This document shows positions 1 through 7,049 of a stretch of DNA of 19,352 nt, piece after piece. This stretch comes from SVTX01 sp045602385. Lineage in GTDB: Bacteria; Bacillota; Clostridia; Oscillospirales; CAG-272. The DNA lies in assembly GCA_045602385.1 (NCBI GenBank), contig JAZSBL010000013.1, positions 1 to 19,352 of the forward strand, read 5' to 3'. The translations under genes were made by a program, and so were the position numbers. How positions within the stretch are numbered: position 1 is the first letter of the stretch; the number at the start of each line of letters is the position of its first letter. Under the pieces are notes generated by a model. That model was given only the letters and a program-made list of their open reading frames with translations. It was not told the origin of the DNA and did no database searches.

Positions 1-124
1 TTTTAGAGTTGTGTTCTCTTTGGTTTTGACAGATTTTGTTTCGCACTTGCTTTTTTTGCTTTGTACTTCTTTTATCTGTTGTTCAATTGTCAAGTTTCAA
101 TCCGCCCACCCTTTTTGCGTGAGC
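1..124 (-). other. Predicted rRNA-operon leader (partial)
   Basis: This stretch lies downstream, on the minus strand, of two tandem perfect-consensus promoters and holds no credible gene. Read on the minus strand it is A-rich and contains the phrase GAAACTTGACAATTGAACAAC, which resembles the 'GAAAACTGAACAA'-type antitermination segment often seen before 16S genes in Firmicutes. Transcription runs off position 1. I infer that a 16S rRNA gene begins just outside the window. A stable-RNA or tRNA operon, or another very highly expressed gene, is the alternative. No mature rRNA sequence is inside the window. Confidence 0.45.
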
Positions 125-130
125 TTGTCT

Positions 131-159
131 ATTATATCACCGAAGCTCAATCTTGTCAA
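131..159 (-). promoter_or_regulatory. Sigma-A promoter P2 (proximal), leftward
   Basis: On the minus strand the -35 is TTGACA (154-159), the spacer is exactly 17 nt, and the -10 is TATAAT (131-136) preceded by TGA, an extended -10. Both hexamers match consensus perfectly. The sequence just upstream is A/T-rich and resembles an UP element. It is the second of a tandem pair whose -10 boxes are 109 bp apart. Confidence 0.85.
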
Positions 160-239
160 TACTTTTTTTGAATTTTCTTCAAAATTTTTTGACTGTTTTA
201 AGCTTTCGGCGCGTCGGCTCTTTTTGCGCCAACTCGCCT

Positions 240-268
240 ATTATATCACAACAAAAAAGCCTTGTCAA
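240..268 (-). promoter_or_regulatory. Sigma-A promoter P1 (distal), leftward
   Basis: On the minus strand the -35 is TTGACA (263-268), the spacer is 17 nt, and the -10 is TATAAT (240-245) with an extended TGA. The A/T-rich upstream DNA overlaps the T-tract of the pbp2 terminator and could act as an UP element. The bases after the -10 (TATAATAG, then CGCAAAAAG some 10 nt further on) recur after promoter P2, so the promoter module looks duplicated. Confidence 0.85.
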
Positions 269-289
269 TAGCTTTTTAAAAAATATTTT

Positions 290-330
290 AAAAAAATTCA
301 AGTCGCCCCTCAAATAAGAGAAGCGACTTG
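290..330 (-). terminator. Intrinsic terminator of the mreB-pbp2 operon
   Basis: On the minus strand, 13 paired bases (CAAGTCGCTTCTC with GAGGGGCGACTTG, including two U:G pairs) enclose a 6-nt loop at 299-330. A T-rich tract follows (AATTTTTTT and beyond). It begins 10 bp past the pbp2 stop codon and shields the gene from the strong promoters further left. Confidence 0.9.
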
Positions 331-340
331 AAAATTTCGC

Positions 341-2452
341 TTATTTTTCTTTATGATTATAATACTCCTTGAGCACATACGAGGCTGCCACGCAGGCGTA
401 TGACGAGCCGTGGCCGTTATCCTTTGCTTTCTCGTCATCGGGCTCAATGACTACCGAAATAACAATTTCAGGATCGTTATAAGGTGCAGTGCATACAAAC
501 AATCGGTTATCGTTTTTGTCGGCGCCTCTTTGCGCAGTACCGGTCTTACCTCCAACTGTAACCGGAAGTCCGGACATGTAGTACCTTACGGCAGGATCGC
601 TCGTTGCCATCTGCATCATTCCCCGTCTGACGGCAAAGAGCGCATCGTCTGAAAGGTATATGCTGCTTACAACCTTGTTTTCGCTTCTTAGTATTATATC
701 ACCCTTCTCGCCGTACGCACGAACTTCTTTTAATAAATGAAGAGAATAGCGCGTGCCGTTTCCGGTGACGGTTGCGATGTAATTTGCCAGCTGAAGCGGA
801 GTGAAGCTGTTGTCAGACTGGCCGATCGCCGCGGCGATAGTATTTCCCTCGGTCCAACCAAGCAGACCGTTGTCCTCTCTGTATTGCGGTCCGGCAAGAA
901 TGCCTGTTTTTTCCGGGAGCTCTATACCGGTGGGCTCTCCGAGACCGAACGCCTTACAGTATTGATTCATTATATCGATACCCATGACACGTCCAAGCTC
1001 GTAGAAATAACAGTTGCAGGACTCTTGAAGCGCATACATCGCGGTAACGTTGCCATGTGAATTGGGGTAATACCAGCACTTGGGCTGATAGTCGCTGTAA
1101 TAGGTGTAGATACCGTCACAGCGCAGGGTGGTGGACGACGACAGCGCGCCGCTCGTTATTCCCGCCGCAACCATTCCGACCTTAAAGGTAGAGCCGGGGG
1201 TGTAAACGCCGTTCAGCACACGGTTGTAAAGAGGGTTGGCCTTGTCGTGCAGTAAGTTATTGTAATTTTCGTTATATGTAGTCAGATCGTATGAGGGATA
1301 TGACGCAAGAACGAGCACCTCACCCGTCTTGGGGTCGACCGCGCTGAGTGCCCCTGCCTGAGCATCACCTATCATTGCAACATTTTCTGCAAGTCCGTCC
1401 TCTGCGGCAATTTGAAGATCAATATCTATGGTAAGATATACGTCATTGCCGGCAATGGGCTCCTTTTCAACACGGCTGTCAATAATATTTCCGTCGCTGT
1501 CCTCAACCACGATGCGAATGCCGTCCTCGCCGCGAAGATATTCCTCAAAAAGCTGCTCACAGCCCGTAAGACCGACCGCGTCATTCATATCGTACCCCAG
1601 AGCCTTGTATTCCTCCCAACGCTCGGCGGGAATCTTGCCCAGCTGACCTAAAATGTGGGATGCGTATCCCGGATATAGATACTCTCTTCCCGTCTCTATC
1701 TCAAACGTGGCGCCGGGGACGGCAAGCTCCTCTATATATGTAATAAATGAAAGAGAAACGTTCTCACATACAACGTATCGGTTGTATACGGAGAAATCCG
1801 CCACCTCCATGTCGTACCTTGCTCGGAGCAGCTTGTCTATCTCCTCGTCGGTGAAGCGGGGTGTTCCGTTACTGTCCGTCATGCTGTATCTTGGGAGATA
1901 CCAGGCGAGAAGCTCACTTTCCGAGGGGAACTTATCGGGATTTGCGGCGTAAAACTCGGCAAGATATGATGCGGTAAGCTCGTTTTTGGGTTTTTCGGAA
2001 TCGGTTTCCAGCTCATTCTCGGCGATTCTCTTCAATAATCTGTAATAAATATTGGACTCAGGATTGCGCGCCTCTGCCGAATAGGTGTAATTGGGATATA
2101 CACCGTCGAACGGAAAGCTGCCGCTATCGTTTCTGGCTACGCCGAGAGAGTCAAGCGCGTCGAGTATCTTAAGTATGTCACCGTTACGCAAAAGCTGTGT
2201 TGCCGCCATCGCGTCATAGTCAAGCACAAAGTCATATGAATAGGTATTGCCGACAAGCTTTTTTCCGTTCCTGTCGTATATCTCGCCCCTGACCGCGCTG
2301 ATCGGCTCTTGTCTTTCATAGGTGCCGGTGCTGATCTTCTCCGAGTCTGCCGTAAGGCAGATATTTATCATTCTGATAATAAATATCGCGCATATAAGCA
2401 GGAATATTGCCATAACACAAAAAACACGGACGTAAAATTTGTTCTTTAACAT
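341..2452 (-). CDS. mrdA: Penicillin-binding protein 2 (peptidoglycan transpeptidase)
   Basis: This is a class B penicillin-binding protein that forms peptide crosslinks in peptidoglycan, normally with the rod-shape (elongasome) complex. The 703-residue protein has a short cytoplasmic tail and one membrane anchor (about 9-33), then a dimerisation region (RGEIYDRNG near 55-63). An inserted helical/linker region spans about 130-215, and the transpeptidase domain follows. The catalytic motifs are present: STFK (active serine 421), SCN (478-480) and KTGTA (636-640). The start has a GGAGG site 9 nt upstream. It is the last gene of the maf-mreB-CPBP-pbp2 series, 38 bp after the CPBP gene. The family call is secure. 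Assignment to PBP2 (MrdA) rather than a SpoVD/FtsI type rests on the mreB neighbourhood and the lack of visible PASTA repeats. Confidence 0.93.
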   Translation of the reverse strand: MLKNKFYVRVFCVMAIFLLICAIFIIRMINICLTADSEKISTGTYERQEPISAVRGEIYDRNGKKLVGNTYSYDFVLDYDAMAATQLLRNGDILKILDALDSLGVARNDSGSFPFDGVYPNYTYSAEARNPESNIYYRLLKRIAENELETDSEKPKNELTASYLAEFYAANPDKFPSESELLAWYLPRYSMTDSNGTPRFTDEEIDKLLRARYDMEVADFSVYNRYVVCENVSLSFITYIEELAVPGATFEIETGREYLYPGYASHILGQLGKIPAERWEEYKALGYDMNDAVGLTGCEQLFEEYLRGEDGIRIVVEDSDGNIIDSRVEKEPIAGNDVYLTIDIDLQIAAEDGLAENVAMIGDAQAGALSAVDPKTGEVLVLASYPSYDLTTYNENYNNLLHDKANPLYNRVLNGVYTPGSTFKVGMVAAGITSGALSSSTTLRCDGIYTYYSDYQPKCWYYPNSHGNVTAMYALQESCNCYFYELGRVMGIDIMNQYCKAFGLGEPTGIELPEKTGILAGPQYREDNGLLGWTEGNTIAAAIGQSDNSFTPLQLANYIATVTGNGTRYSLHLLKEVRAYGEKGDIILRSENKVVSSIYLSDDALFAVRRGMMQMATSDPAVRYYMSGLPVTVGGKTGTAQRGADKNDNRLFVCTAPYNDPEIVISVVIEPDDEKAKDNGHGSSYACVAASYVLKEYYNHKEK

Positions 2453-2486
2453 AACATTTTACCTCCGTGTTTTTTATTTTCAGCCT

Positions 2487-2506
2487 TCTCTTACAACGGT
2501 AAGAGA
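2487..2506 (-). other. Perfect hairpin across the CPBP-gene stop codon
   Basis: An 8-bp perfect inverted repeat (TCTCTTAC with GTAAGAGA, 4-nt loop) overlaps the stop codon of the CPBP gene and precedes the pbp2 ribosome site. No T-tract follows on the minus strand, so it is not a standard terminator. It could be an RNA processing or stability element, or chance. Confidence 0.4.
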
Positions 2507-3642
2507 TTGAGACCGAATTCAAATAAATATAATACTATCATTGCAATTACACCGGCATTAAGAATAACGATCGGCATAATTCTGTTTTTGGGGATATATA
2601 CCTCTCCCCTGTCGATTTTAAGCTTTTTTCTGAATATCAAGGGTATTATTATCGCGCATATCATAGAAACGAGTACAAACAGCTCGAAAGCCAGCAGTCC
2701 TATGATCGCGAAAATATTTTCCTCTACAAATCCCATAAGAGCCGCACTGTCCTCAATATCTATCGCCTCAAGAGCATCCGACAGTGGGGTTAACAGAGGA
2801 GCTATCACCGAGCCTACGAAATTAACGATTGCGTGAATGGCGATAGTGATATAGATCTTGCCGGTGTTGTAGTAAATGTATCCGAGAAGCAGACCGAGCG
2901 CAAAGCAGTAGAAGAACTGATAAAGGTTGCCGTGCATCAGTCCGAACACAAGTCCCGAAAAGCCTATTGAAATAAACGAGCCGTATTTACGTGTGCGGTC
3001 GATAATAAGCTTGCGGAATACGAACTCCTCTCCAATGGGCGCAACGAGGACTGTAAATATACCGGTTATCCAGAGATTGTCGTAGTCGATAATGCTTTCA
3101 AGACCGTTGCCGTATTCGTAGCCAAAGGAGTACGACAAAAGCTCCATGACATAGTTTCCGATCATCGCGCCAATATACATAAATCCGAACGCGGTTATCA
3201 GAAACAGTAGAAAAGCGCCCACGCCCAGCTTTTTCTTTTCGGGTGGTCTTGCCTCGCATTTAGAAAGCACGATCAACAAGACCGGAAGGGCGAAAAGGTA
3301 GAGAGATGCGGGCGTTACTATGTTTAAAAAGAGCGTCGTCTGATAGAATTCGGGCGCGGCAAGCATAACTATGATCTGTATAATAAGCGATACCGCAAAA
3401 GAAACCGAGGTAAAGAGCGCGTATCCCGTGCCCAGCCTTGTGAATTGCTTCTTTTCCTTTGCCTCATCAATAAATGGAGCGTAAGAGTAAGACGGCTCCT
3501 CATTTACCTTGAAGTCCGCGCCGAAATTGTTATATCCTCCGCCGCGGTAGTATCTAGAATAAGGGTTGTCGAAATCTCTCTGATCGAATCGGATCTCTTC
3601 CTTTTGACCGTTATCCTGAGAGTTAAAATCATTATCGTTCAA
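2491..3642 (-). CDS. CPBP-family intramembrane metalloprotease
   Basis: This is a multi-pass membrane protein of the CPBP (CAAX protease and bacteriocin-processing, Abi) family, 383 residues long. The N-terminal 65 or so residues are polar and cytoplasmic, with Tyr/Gly/Asn-rich sequence, followed by about eight hydrophobic segments. The family motifs are intact: EEFVFR (E205, E206, R210), FGLMH (F233, H237) and HAIVN (H270, N274), so the glutamate/histidine metal site is preserved. The start is TTG, not ATG, with GGAGG 8 nt upstream, and no in-frame ATG lies near. The gene sits 22 bp after mreB and 38 bp before pbp2, where mreC and mreD usually lie. Its substrate cannot be read from sequence. 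A role in shape or envelope processing is inferred only from position. Confidence 0.88.
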   Translation of the reverse strand: MNDNDFNSQDNGQKEEIRFDQRDFDNPYSRYYRGGGYNNFGADFKVNEEPSYSYAPFIDEAKEKKQFTRLGTGYALFTSVSFAVSLIIQIIVMLAAPEFYQTTLFLNIVTPASLYLFALPVLLIVLSKCEARPPEKKKLGVGAFLLFLITAFGFMYIGAMIGNYVMELLSYSFGYEYGNGLESIIDYDNLWITGIFTVLVAPIGEEFVFRKLIIDRTRKYGSFISIGFSGLVFGLMHGNLYQFFYCFALGLLLGYIYYNTGKIYITIAIHAIVNFVGSVIAPLLTPLSDALEAIDIEDSAALMGFVEENIFAIIGLLAFELFVLVSMICAIIIPLIFRKKLKIDRGEVYIPKNRIMPIVILNAGVIAMIVLYLFEFGLNLLPL

Positions 3643-3646
3643 TTAT

Positions 3647-3660
3647 CTATCCTCCGATAG
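3647..3660 (-). promoter_or_regulatory. Shine-Dalgarno in a small hairpin before a TTG start
   Basis: On the minus strand CTATC-GGAG-GATAG forms a 5-bp stem with the ribosome-binding core in the loop and last stem bases. It lies just upstream of the TTG start of the CPBP gene and supports that start. The hairpin might damp or expose the site. Confidence 0.45.
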
Positions 3661-3664
3661 GGTG

Positions 3665-4672
3665 TTATCTGTTTTTGTAAAGCACTCCGTCCTGCAGTAT
3701 ACCGGGATGCTCAATAAGTCTGCCTATTCCAACGCATTCACAGTCCATGGGGTTTTTGGCGATTGTAACGCGGAGACCTGTCTTTTTAGTAATAAGCTCG
3801 GAGATACCGGCGATGTTCGCTCCTCCGCCCACAAGCATAATGCCGAAGTTGGAAATGTCTCCCGCGATCTCGGGCGGTGCGCTTTCAAGCACGCTTGAAA
3901 TGGTGCGACAGATAGACTCAAGAGCCGTATGTATGGCGTTGTATACGTCCTCGGTGGTAACACGCACAGCCTGAGCGCACTTAAGCTTCTCGTTTCTTCC
4001 GCTGACGTCGCAAGAACCTCTGTCAAGACCCGCGATAGCCGCGCCTATCCTGACCTTGATCATCTCTGCGCTCATCTCTCCGATAAAGAGATTTCGCTTG
4101 GTGAGCAGATTGTTAATAATGGCGTTGTCAAGACGGTCGCCGCCTATCTTTACGGCTCTTGACTTAATGATCCTTCCGGAGCTGATGACCGCGACCTGTG
4201 TCATTCCCGCGCCTATATCAACTATCATGCAGCCGCGGTGATCGTTTACCCGAAGACCCGCACCGATAGCGGAGGCGAGAGAGGATTTGATCGTTCCGAC
4301 TGCCTTTGCGCCCGCAGCGAATATAGCGTTTTCCACCGCAAGTCTCTCGACCTCGGTGCAGCTTTCGGGAGTGCTTACAAGCACCACGGGGCGGTTGAAG
4401 AGCGAAAGCGATTCTGTTCTTACAAAGTATTCGCGAAGCATCAAGGTTGTTACCTCAAAGTCGGAAACCACGCCGTTTCTTATGGGGCGGTAGGCCTCCA
4501 TATTGGAGGGGGTCTTGCCTATCATCATTTTAGCCTCGCGACCAAGCGCGACTACGCTGTCGTCGTTTTTGTCAACCGTAACGACCGTGGGCGAGCGCAA
4601 AATAATTCCCTTGCCCTTGACGAACATTCTCGTGTTCGACGTGCCGAGATCAAGTCCTATGTGCTTTGGCAT
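3665..4672 (-). CDS. mreB: MreB-family actin-like protein, divergent
   Basis: This is a bacterial actin homologue that normally polymerises on the membrane and guides lateral wall synthesis. Its 335 residues match the family length, and the MreB framework is clear: GLDLGTSNT phosphate-1 loop (6-14), GDRLDNAI (178-185), and LVGGGANI adenosine motif (280-287). Two ATP-site motifs depart from consensus. The usual I-E-E-P-M is IKSSL (128-132), so the glutamates thought to position the attacking water are lost. The phosphate-2 loop DIGGGTTE is DIGAGMTQ (152-159). The start has a strong GGAGG site. The gene lies between maf (39 bp upstream) and the CPBP gene (22 bp downstream). It may be an Mbl/MreBH-like paralogue or a polymer with weak ATPase activity. 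A canonical copy may exist elsewhere in the genome. Confidence 0.88.
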   Translation of the reverse strand: MPKHIGLDLGTSNTRMFVKGKGIILRSPTVVTVDKNDDSVVALGREAKMMIGKTPSNMEAYRPIRNGVVSDFEVTTLMLREYFVRTESLSLFNRPVVLVSTPESCTEVERLAVENAIFAAGAKAVGTIKSSLASAIGAGLRVNDHRGCMIVDIGAGMTQVAVISSGRIIKSRAVKIGGDRLDNAIINNLLTKRNLFIGEMSAEMIKVRIGAAIAGLDRGSCDVSGRNEKLKCAQAVRVTTEDVYNAIHTALESICRTISSVLESAPPEIAGDISNFGIMLVGGGANIAGISELITKKTGLRVTIAKNPMDCECVGIGRLIEHPGILQDGVLYKNR

Positions 4673-4711
4673 CGTATCCCCCTCCTTTCCACGTATTTGT
4701 GAGTATTGCTC

Positions 4712-5305
4712 TTATCTGAGCTGATCTATATCAATTTTAAACTTTTCCTTCAGCGTCCTGCAAAGAATATTCACTGGCAGACCGACCACGTTAAAATAGT
4801 CGCCCTCGATTCCCTTTATGTGCTCACTTGCAAGTCCTTGTATCGCGTATGCTCCGGCCTTGTCGTAAGGCTCATCGGTGTTAAGGTAAGCCTCTATCTC
4901 TCCGTCGGTCATCTTGTCAAAAATGACTTTCGTAGAAGCGAAGGCGGTGGTATTTTCGCCATTATATGAAACGTATATTCCGCTTATTACCTCGTGAGAG
5001 CCTCCCGAGAGCATTCTGATCATCCGCTCTGCATCGTCGCGATCCTTGGGCTTGCCGAGAAATTCACCGTTGCAGTAAACCAAGGTGTCACACGCGATAA
5101 TTATTGACTCGTCCGCGCCGGCGCCAAGTTTTTCCTTTACCGCCAAGCCCTTGCGCTCGGCAAGCGTCATTACAAGCTCACCGGGCTTGCGAATATCGCT
5201 TGATTCGTCCGCATCTGCGGTCACTATATCGAATTTCAATCCGAGATTTTCAAGGATTTCTTTTCTTCTCGGAGATTTTGACGCTAAAATAACTCTTATA
5301 GCCAT
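4712..5305 (-). CDS. maf: Maf-family nucleoside triphosphate pyrophosphatase
   Basis: This family hydrolyses dTTP/UTP and modified pyrimidine triphosphates to monophosphates and pyrophosphate in the cytoplasm. It is also linked to septum formation. The 197-residue, full-length protein has the N-terminal ASKSPRR substrate-binding loop (8-14), ACDTLV with the likely catalytic base D73, a GKP segment (84-86), and the YDKAGAYAIQG region near the C terminus. An AGAGG site lies about 8 nt before the ATG. A consensus promoter about 60 bp upstream makes it the first gene of the maf-mreB-CPBP-pbp2 unit, the common Firmicute position for maf beside mreB. Confidence 0.93.
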   Translation of the reverse strand: MAIRVILASKSPRRKEILENLGLKFDIVTADADESSDIRKPGELVMTLAERKGLAVKEKLGAGADESIIIACDTLVYCNGEFLGKPKDRDDAERMIRMLSGGSHEVISGIYVSYNGENTTAFASTKVIFDKMTDGEIEAYLNTDEPYDKAGAYAIQGLASEHIKGIEGDYFNVVGLPVNILCRTLKEKFKIDIDQLR

Positions 5306-5363
5306 AAAACAGACCTCTACTTAAAAATGGGCATAATACACCATTATTATTATCCAATATAAA

Positions 5364-5392
5364 ATTATATCATAATTAAGTCAAGTTTTCAA
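5364..5392 (-). promoter_or_regulatory. Sigma-A promoter of the maf-mreB operon
   Basis: On the minus strand the -35 is TTGAAA (5387-5392), the spacer 17 nt, and the -10 TATAAT (5364-5369) with an extended TGA. The predicted start near 5357 gives a leader of about 50 nt before maf. No other promoter is evident inside the operon. Confidence 0.8.
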
Positions 5393-5456
5393 GTATGATA
5401 AGGCAATTATTTATCAAAAAACGGCAAAAATGCGACAACTTTCGCCCCCATACCCC

Positions 5457-5495
5457 GAAAAACAAAAAACGGCACTCTTCACATTGAAGAATGCC
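5457..5495 (-). terminator. Intrinsic terminator of the AAA+ ATPase gene
   Basis: On the minus strand GGCATTCTTC pairs with GAAGAGTGCC (one U:G pair) around a 5-nt loop at 5471-5495. A GTTTTTTGTTTTT tract follows. It lies about 105 bp past the ATPase stop codon, beyond a repeat hairpin. Confidence 0.85.
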
Positions 5496-5521
5496 CTAAA
5501 AATATACTCTGTTTTTATCCT

Positions 5522-5585
5522 CTATTGGAGGTTTTTGAAGAGGGGTACGGGGAGGGACTTTTGCAAAAAGTCCCTCCCCACATAT
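5522..5585. repeat. Dispersed hairpin repeat, copy 1
   Basis: The left part reads CTATTGGAGGTTTTTGAAG and the right part is a long inverted repeat, GGGGAGGGACTTTT with AAAAGTCCCTCCCC (14 bp perfect, 3-nt loop, 5549-5579). From GTTTTTGAAG onward (5531-5585) it is nearly identical to 9757-9812. It ends 15 bp from the ATPase stop codon. It could add RNA stability or termination, but no T-tract follows directly on either strand. Confidence 0.8.
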
Positions 5586-5600
5586 CCATCTCTATATCCC

Positions 5601-6911
5601 TCACTTCAATCCCCTGACGTGATCGACGAACTGCTGCGCGGTCCTGCCCGAAATACCGCCTCCGAGCATCTCCCACTTGTGGGCCTCGGCGATAAGCGTT
5701 TCCCTGTCCATTTCTATTTCGGGATAGCGCGAAGCAAGGGCTACTACCATTTCGTCAAACTCCCTGCGCGAGGGCTTGAAATAGCCTATCGACAAACCAA
5801 AGCGGTTCACGAGCGAAAGCTTTTCCTCGATAGTCTCGCAACGGTGGAGATCGCCGTCCTGTGTCATATCGTTCCTGTCCTTCCAGGTCTCCTTGATAAG
5901 GTGACGGCGATTGGAGGTCGCGTAGATCAGTACGTTGTCGGGCTTAGTCTCAACACCACCCTCAATTATCGCCTTGAGATATTTGTATTCGATCTCCGAC
6001 TCTTCAAAGGAAAGATCGTCCATGTAGATTATAAAGCGATAGTTGCGGTTCTTGACCTCACTGATTATCTGAGACAGACAACCGAACTGATGCTTGTATA
6101 TCTCGATCATACGAAGACCGCGATCATAGTATTGGTTGATTATAGCCTTGATGCTTGTCGACTTGCCTGTTCCGCTATCTCCGTAAAGGAGAAGATTGTT
6201 TGCTCCCTTGCCCGAAACAAAGGCCTCGGTGTTGTCGACAAGCGCCTTTTTCTGCGACTCGTAGCCGATAAGATCGTCAAGAGAGACCTTGTGCATGTTC
6301 GTGATAGCGCGGAATCTCATGCCACGGCAATTCTCATCAGTCTCTATCCTGAACGCCTTGTTAAGACCGAACATTCCGACACCGTAATCGCGGTAGAACT
6401 CGGCAACGACGTAGAAGATCTCCTCTCCGTCCCTTGCTTCCTCAATGCGGCGGCTGAGCGCGCGCACCTTTTCGCTCACGTTCTTGTTGAATATCTGCTC
6501 GCGCTTTGCTATTGCCTTGTAGTCTGAAAGCACCGAGAAGCAGTTTATGTCAAGAGCCTTTTCAATTGCGGAAAAATCAAAATCAAAGAGAGCCTTGAAC
6601 ACCGAAAAATCGTTTATTGCAAAGCTGTTTACGGTTCCCTCCTGAACGCCCGCCTTTTCATAGGTCAAGCTAAAGGGATTTTCGTCTGTCATTATCAAAA
6701 AGGTGAGATAATTGTGCCAGAGATCGTTGTCGAAGCCGTACCTTGTTGCAACCTCCAGAAGATTGCGCACCTGGGCGTAAATGCGGGTGCGAAGATCGTC
6801 ATCGGTTGCGCTTTTCGTGTCAAAATCCTTAAAAACGCGGCCAAGCTCGCTAAGGATCTCATCCTCCGCGCTCTGGCGGTATATTATAAGCTTAGATATT
6901 TCGCGATACAT
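5601..6911 (-). CDS. AAA+ ATPase, DUF815-type
   Basis: This is a 436-residue P-loop ATPase resembling the DUF815 group. The first 200 residues are mostly helical and not recognisable. The C-terminal half is an AAA+ module: Walker A GDSGTGKS (244-251), Walker B IIYMDD (294-299), a sensor-like ATSNRR (331-336) and a conserved R370 before FG. Substrate and role are not established for the family. The start is supported by GGGAGG upstream and by a consensus promoter whose leader fits. It forms a single-gene unit with its own promoter and terminator, and a repeat hairpin follows its stop codon. Confidence 0.85.
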   Translation of the reverse strand: MYREISKLIIYRQSAEDEILSELGRVFKDFDTKSATDDDLRTRIYAQVRNLLEVATRYGFDNDLWHNYLTFLIMTDENPFSLTYEKAGVQEGTVNSFAINDFSVFKALFDFDFSAIEKALDINCFSVLSDYKAIAKREQIFNKNVSEKVRALSRRIEEARDGEEIFYVVAEFYRDYGVGMFGLNKAFRIETDENCRGMRFRAITNMHKVSLDDLIGYESQKKALVDNTEAFVSGKGANNLLLYGDSGTGKSTSIKAIINQYYDRGLRMIEIYKHQFGCLSQIISEVKNRNYRFIIYMDDLSFEESEIEYKYLKAIIEGGVETKPDNVLIYATSNRRHLIKETWKDRNDMTQDGDLHRCETIEEKLSLVNRFGLSIGYFKPSRREFDEMVVALASRYPEIEMDRETLIAEAHKWEMLGGGISGRTAQQFVDHVRGLK

Positions 6912-6940
6912 AAAAATCCTCCCATAAAGAGTTTAAAGCA

Positions 6941-6969
6941 ATTATATCACCTTTGCCGCAAAATTTCAA
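6941..6969 (-). promoter_or_regulatory. Sigma-A promoter of the AAA+ ATPase gene
   Basis: On the minus strand the -35 is TTGAAA (6964-6969), the spacer 17 nt, and the -10 TATAAT (6941-6946) with extended TGA. The predicted start near 6934 gives a leader of about 23 nt. Confidence 0.8.
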
Positions 6970-6980
6970 TAGCATTTAAT

Positions 6981-7013
6981 AAAAAAGGCGGTCGCGGCAA
7001 TTGGCCGCGACCG
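6981..7013 (-). terminator. Intrinsic terminator of the lipoprotein gene
   Basis: A perfect 10-bp stem (CGGTCGCGGC with GCCGCGACCG, 5-nt loop, 6989-7013) is followed on the minus strand by CCTTTTTT. On the plus strand it is followed by TTTTTG, so it could act in both directions. It lies 36 bp past the lipoprotein stop codon. Confidence 0.9.
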
Positions 7014-7049
7014 TTTTTGTGTGTGATCTACAGATCGAATAGTATTAAA

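Noticed and set aside
78..106. Possible third leftward promoter (TTGACA in the leader, 90-95 complement)
   Set aside because: The hexamer 17 nt away is AGAAGT, not a -10. The TTGACA is part of the leader phrase that resembles an rRNA antitermination segment.
11..271. 86-residue open frame on the plus strand at the left edge
   Set aside because: It runs across two minus-strand promoters, has Phe/Leu/Ser-rich composition typical of A/T-rich DNA, and lacks a ribosome site.
5430..6527. 365-residue plus-strand frame
   Set aside because: It is antisense to the AAA+ ATPase gene, whose Walker motifs are clear. It also crosses the terminator and repeat.
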